DNA of 64,000 bases, taken from contig JALGVJ010000006.1 of the NCBI GenBank assembly GCA_029838195.1, positions 62,001 through 126,000 on the forward strand, read 5' to 3'. The notes under the pieces were generated by a model. It saw only the letters and a list, made by a program, of their open reading frames with translations. It ran no database searches and was not told the origin of the DNA. The DNA is from Promethearchaeota archaeon (lineage in GTDB: Archaea; Asgardarchaeota; Lokiarchaeia; Sigyniarchaeales; SOKP01). The translations under genes were made by a program, and so were the position numbers. Of this stretch, positions 63,348 through 64,000 are shown piece by piece; position 1 is the stretch's first letter; the number at the start of each line of letters is the position of its first letter.

Positions 63348-64000
63348 TCAGCTGGCTTCATCTACTTCCATACCATAACCAATCAATCGATACCGCTGGT
63401 TTATCACGCGGGAAATGGCGTAAATAAATCCCTTAGGAGGACAAATCGGGGGATTTAATTTTATCTCGTAGGAATCTTTTAAGATCCTGCTTACTACGCC
63501 TCCCGTCTTTTCTGTCCCGACCACTATCAATAACCTTTCATTATGCTTTAGGGGGTGCACTTTTAACTGCAATTCGCTTCCAATTACCTTATCAAATAAA
63601 GTAATCTTTAGCTTCACCTTATCCTTAATTTCCGGTAAAGCACCTATTTTCCCCGCAATGTTTCCACTTAACGAATCACCCTTCGTCAGAGAGGGATCCA
63701 GCTTTGTACCAATCCCTATTAGCCCTCCTGGCTTGGCTTTCTCTAATAGATTCCTCCCTTGACTTATACTGGTAACAATGGTTCGAATGGGTTGATATCC
63801 ATCTTTTAATCGTAATCCCGGTCGAATTTCTATTTCCTCTCCTACCGAAATCGTGCCTTTTAACACGGAACCCCCTATTACCCCTCCTCTTAAATCTTCT
63901 ATGGACGTTCCCGGCTTATTAATGTCAAAAGACCGGGCCACCAAGAATTGAAAATCCTCATTTTCATCCAATTTCGGTGTAGGTATGATTTCCTCGAATG
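63348..64000 (-). CDS. eif2g: Translation initiation factor aIF2 subunit gamma, C-terminal part (partial)
   Basis: The frame runs off the window end and continues upstream as EEIIPTP. It shows the gamma-subunit domains II and III: VARSFDINKPGTSIEDLRGG, a GVIGGSVLKGTISVGEEIEI strand pair, and the C-terminal barrel ending in RLIGYGMEVDEAS. The gamma subunit binds GTP and Met-tRNAi; the GTPase domain lies outside the window. It is convergent with the preceding small gene. Confidence 0.95.
   Translation of the reverse strand, partial: FEEIIPTPKLDENEDFQFLVARSFDINKPGTSIEDLRGGVIGGSVLKGTISVGEEIEIRPGLRLKDGYQPIRTIVTSISQGRNLLEKAKPGGLIGIGTKLDPSLTKGDSLSGNIAGKIGALPEIKDKVKLKITLFDKVIGSELQLKVHPLKHNERLLIVVGTEKTGGVVSRILKDSYEIKLNPPICPPKGFIYAISRVINQRYRLIGYGMEVDEAS

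Noticed and set aside
63243..63458. Plus-strand open frame of 71 codons
   Set aside because: It lies mostly opposite the well-supported aIF2-gamma coding region and has no ribosome-binding site; its later part is a shadow.

Overview
The window is an AT-rich archaeal chromosome segment, most likely from an Asgard archaeon of the Lokiarchaeia type. The evidence is the combination of four small Ras/Rab-like GTPases, longin-like and V4R/Bet3-like proteins, an L22e-like ribosomal protein, archaeal O-phosphoseryl-tRNA(Sec) kinase, deoxyhypusine synthase, Cdc48, a tetraether-synthase-type radical SAM enzyme, form III RuBisCO, transcription factor S and aIF2-gamma. The lineage is an inference from gene content; no marker gene was placed on a tree. 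No rRNA, tRNA, CRISPR array or insertion sequence was recognised.

Layout. 1-2.5 kb: the end of a Gfo/Idh-type oxidoreductase, a 62-bp tandem repeat, a seven-helix membrane protein and a sugar (DegT) aminotransferase. 2.6-6.3 kb: argS, an agmatinase-family gene and deoxyhypusine synthase, a compact run that links arginine/agmatine to hypusine. 6.3-9.0 kb: a longin-like protein, a B12-binding radical SAM protein and PncC. 9.2-22.0 kb: one large minus-strand operon of eleven redox genes in the order hdrC, hdrB, hdrA N-half, hdrA C-half, mvhD, fused double hdrA, mvhD, two Fe-S proteins, an FAD/NAD(P)H reductase and frhB. This is a heterodisulfide-reductase-type electron-bifurcating complex. Its HdrA-MvhD module is present twice, once split and once fused, and its outlets are F420- and NAD(P)H-type modules with no hydrogenase genes. 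Diverging from it are two tandem genes for eight-cysteine mini-proteins.

23.3-27.1 kb holds a eukaryote-signature island: three GTPases, a thioredoxin-like protein, a V4R/Bet3-like protein and a cross-brace zinc-finger membrane protein. 27.5-31 kb: acylphosphatase, a second DegT aminotransferase, a wHTH protein, a GIY-YIG nuclease and PSTK (selenocysteine synthesis). 31.1-42 kb: Cdc48, M24, M20 and M1 peptidases, an aminotransferase, a fourth GTPase, a second V4R-like protein and a PPC/DUF296 protein. This suggests peptide and amino-acid use. 42.3-48 kb: the Tes-like radical SAM protein, a GC-rich structured stretch that is probably an unidentified RNA, and several unassigned or longin-like proteins. 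48.2-53.8 kb: a DUF362 protein, alpha/beta hydrolase, radical SAM protein, ROK kinase, a decayed GNAT acetyltransferase with an 87-bp internal duplication, and lysW. 53.9-64 kb: bacterial-type uvrC, form III RuBisCO, L22e-like protein, CitG-like protein, TFS, a DHH phosphoesterase, a surface protein and the C-terminal part of aIF2-gamma.

The most unusual items are the duplicated double-HdrA supercluster, the unidentified GC-rich RNA candidate at about 44.44-44.66 kb, and two genes (RuBisCO and TFS) whose best-supported starts are not ATG, GTG or TTG.
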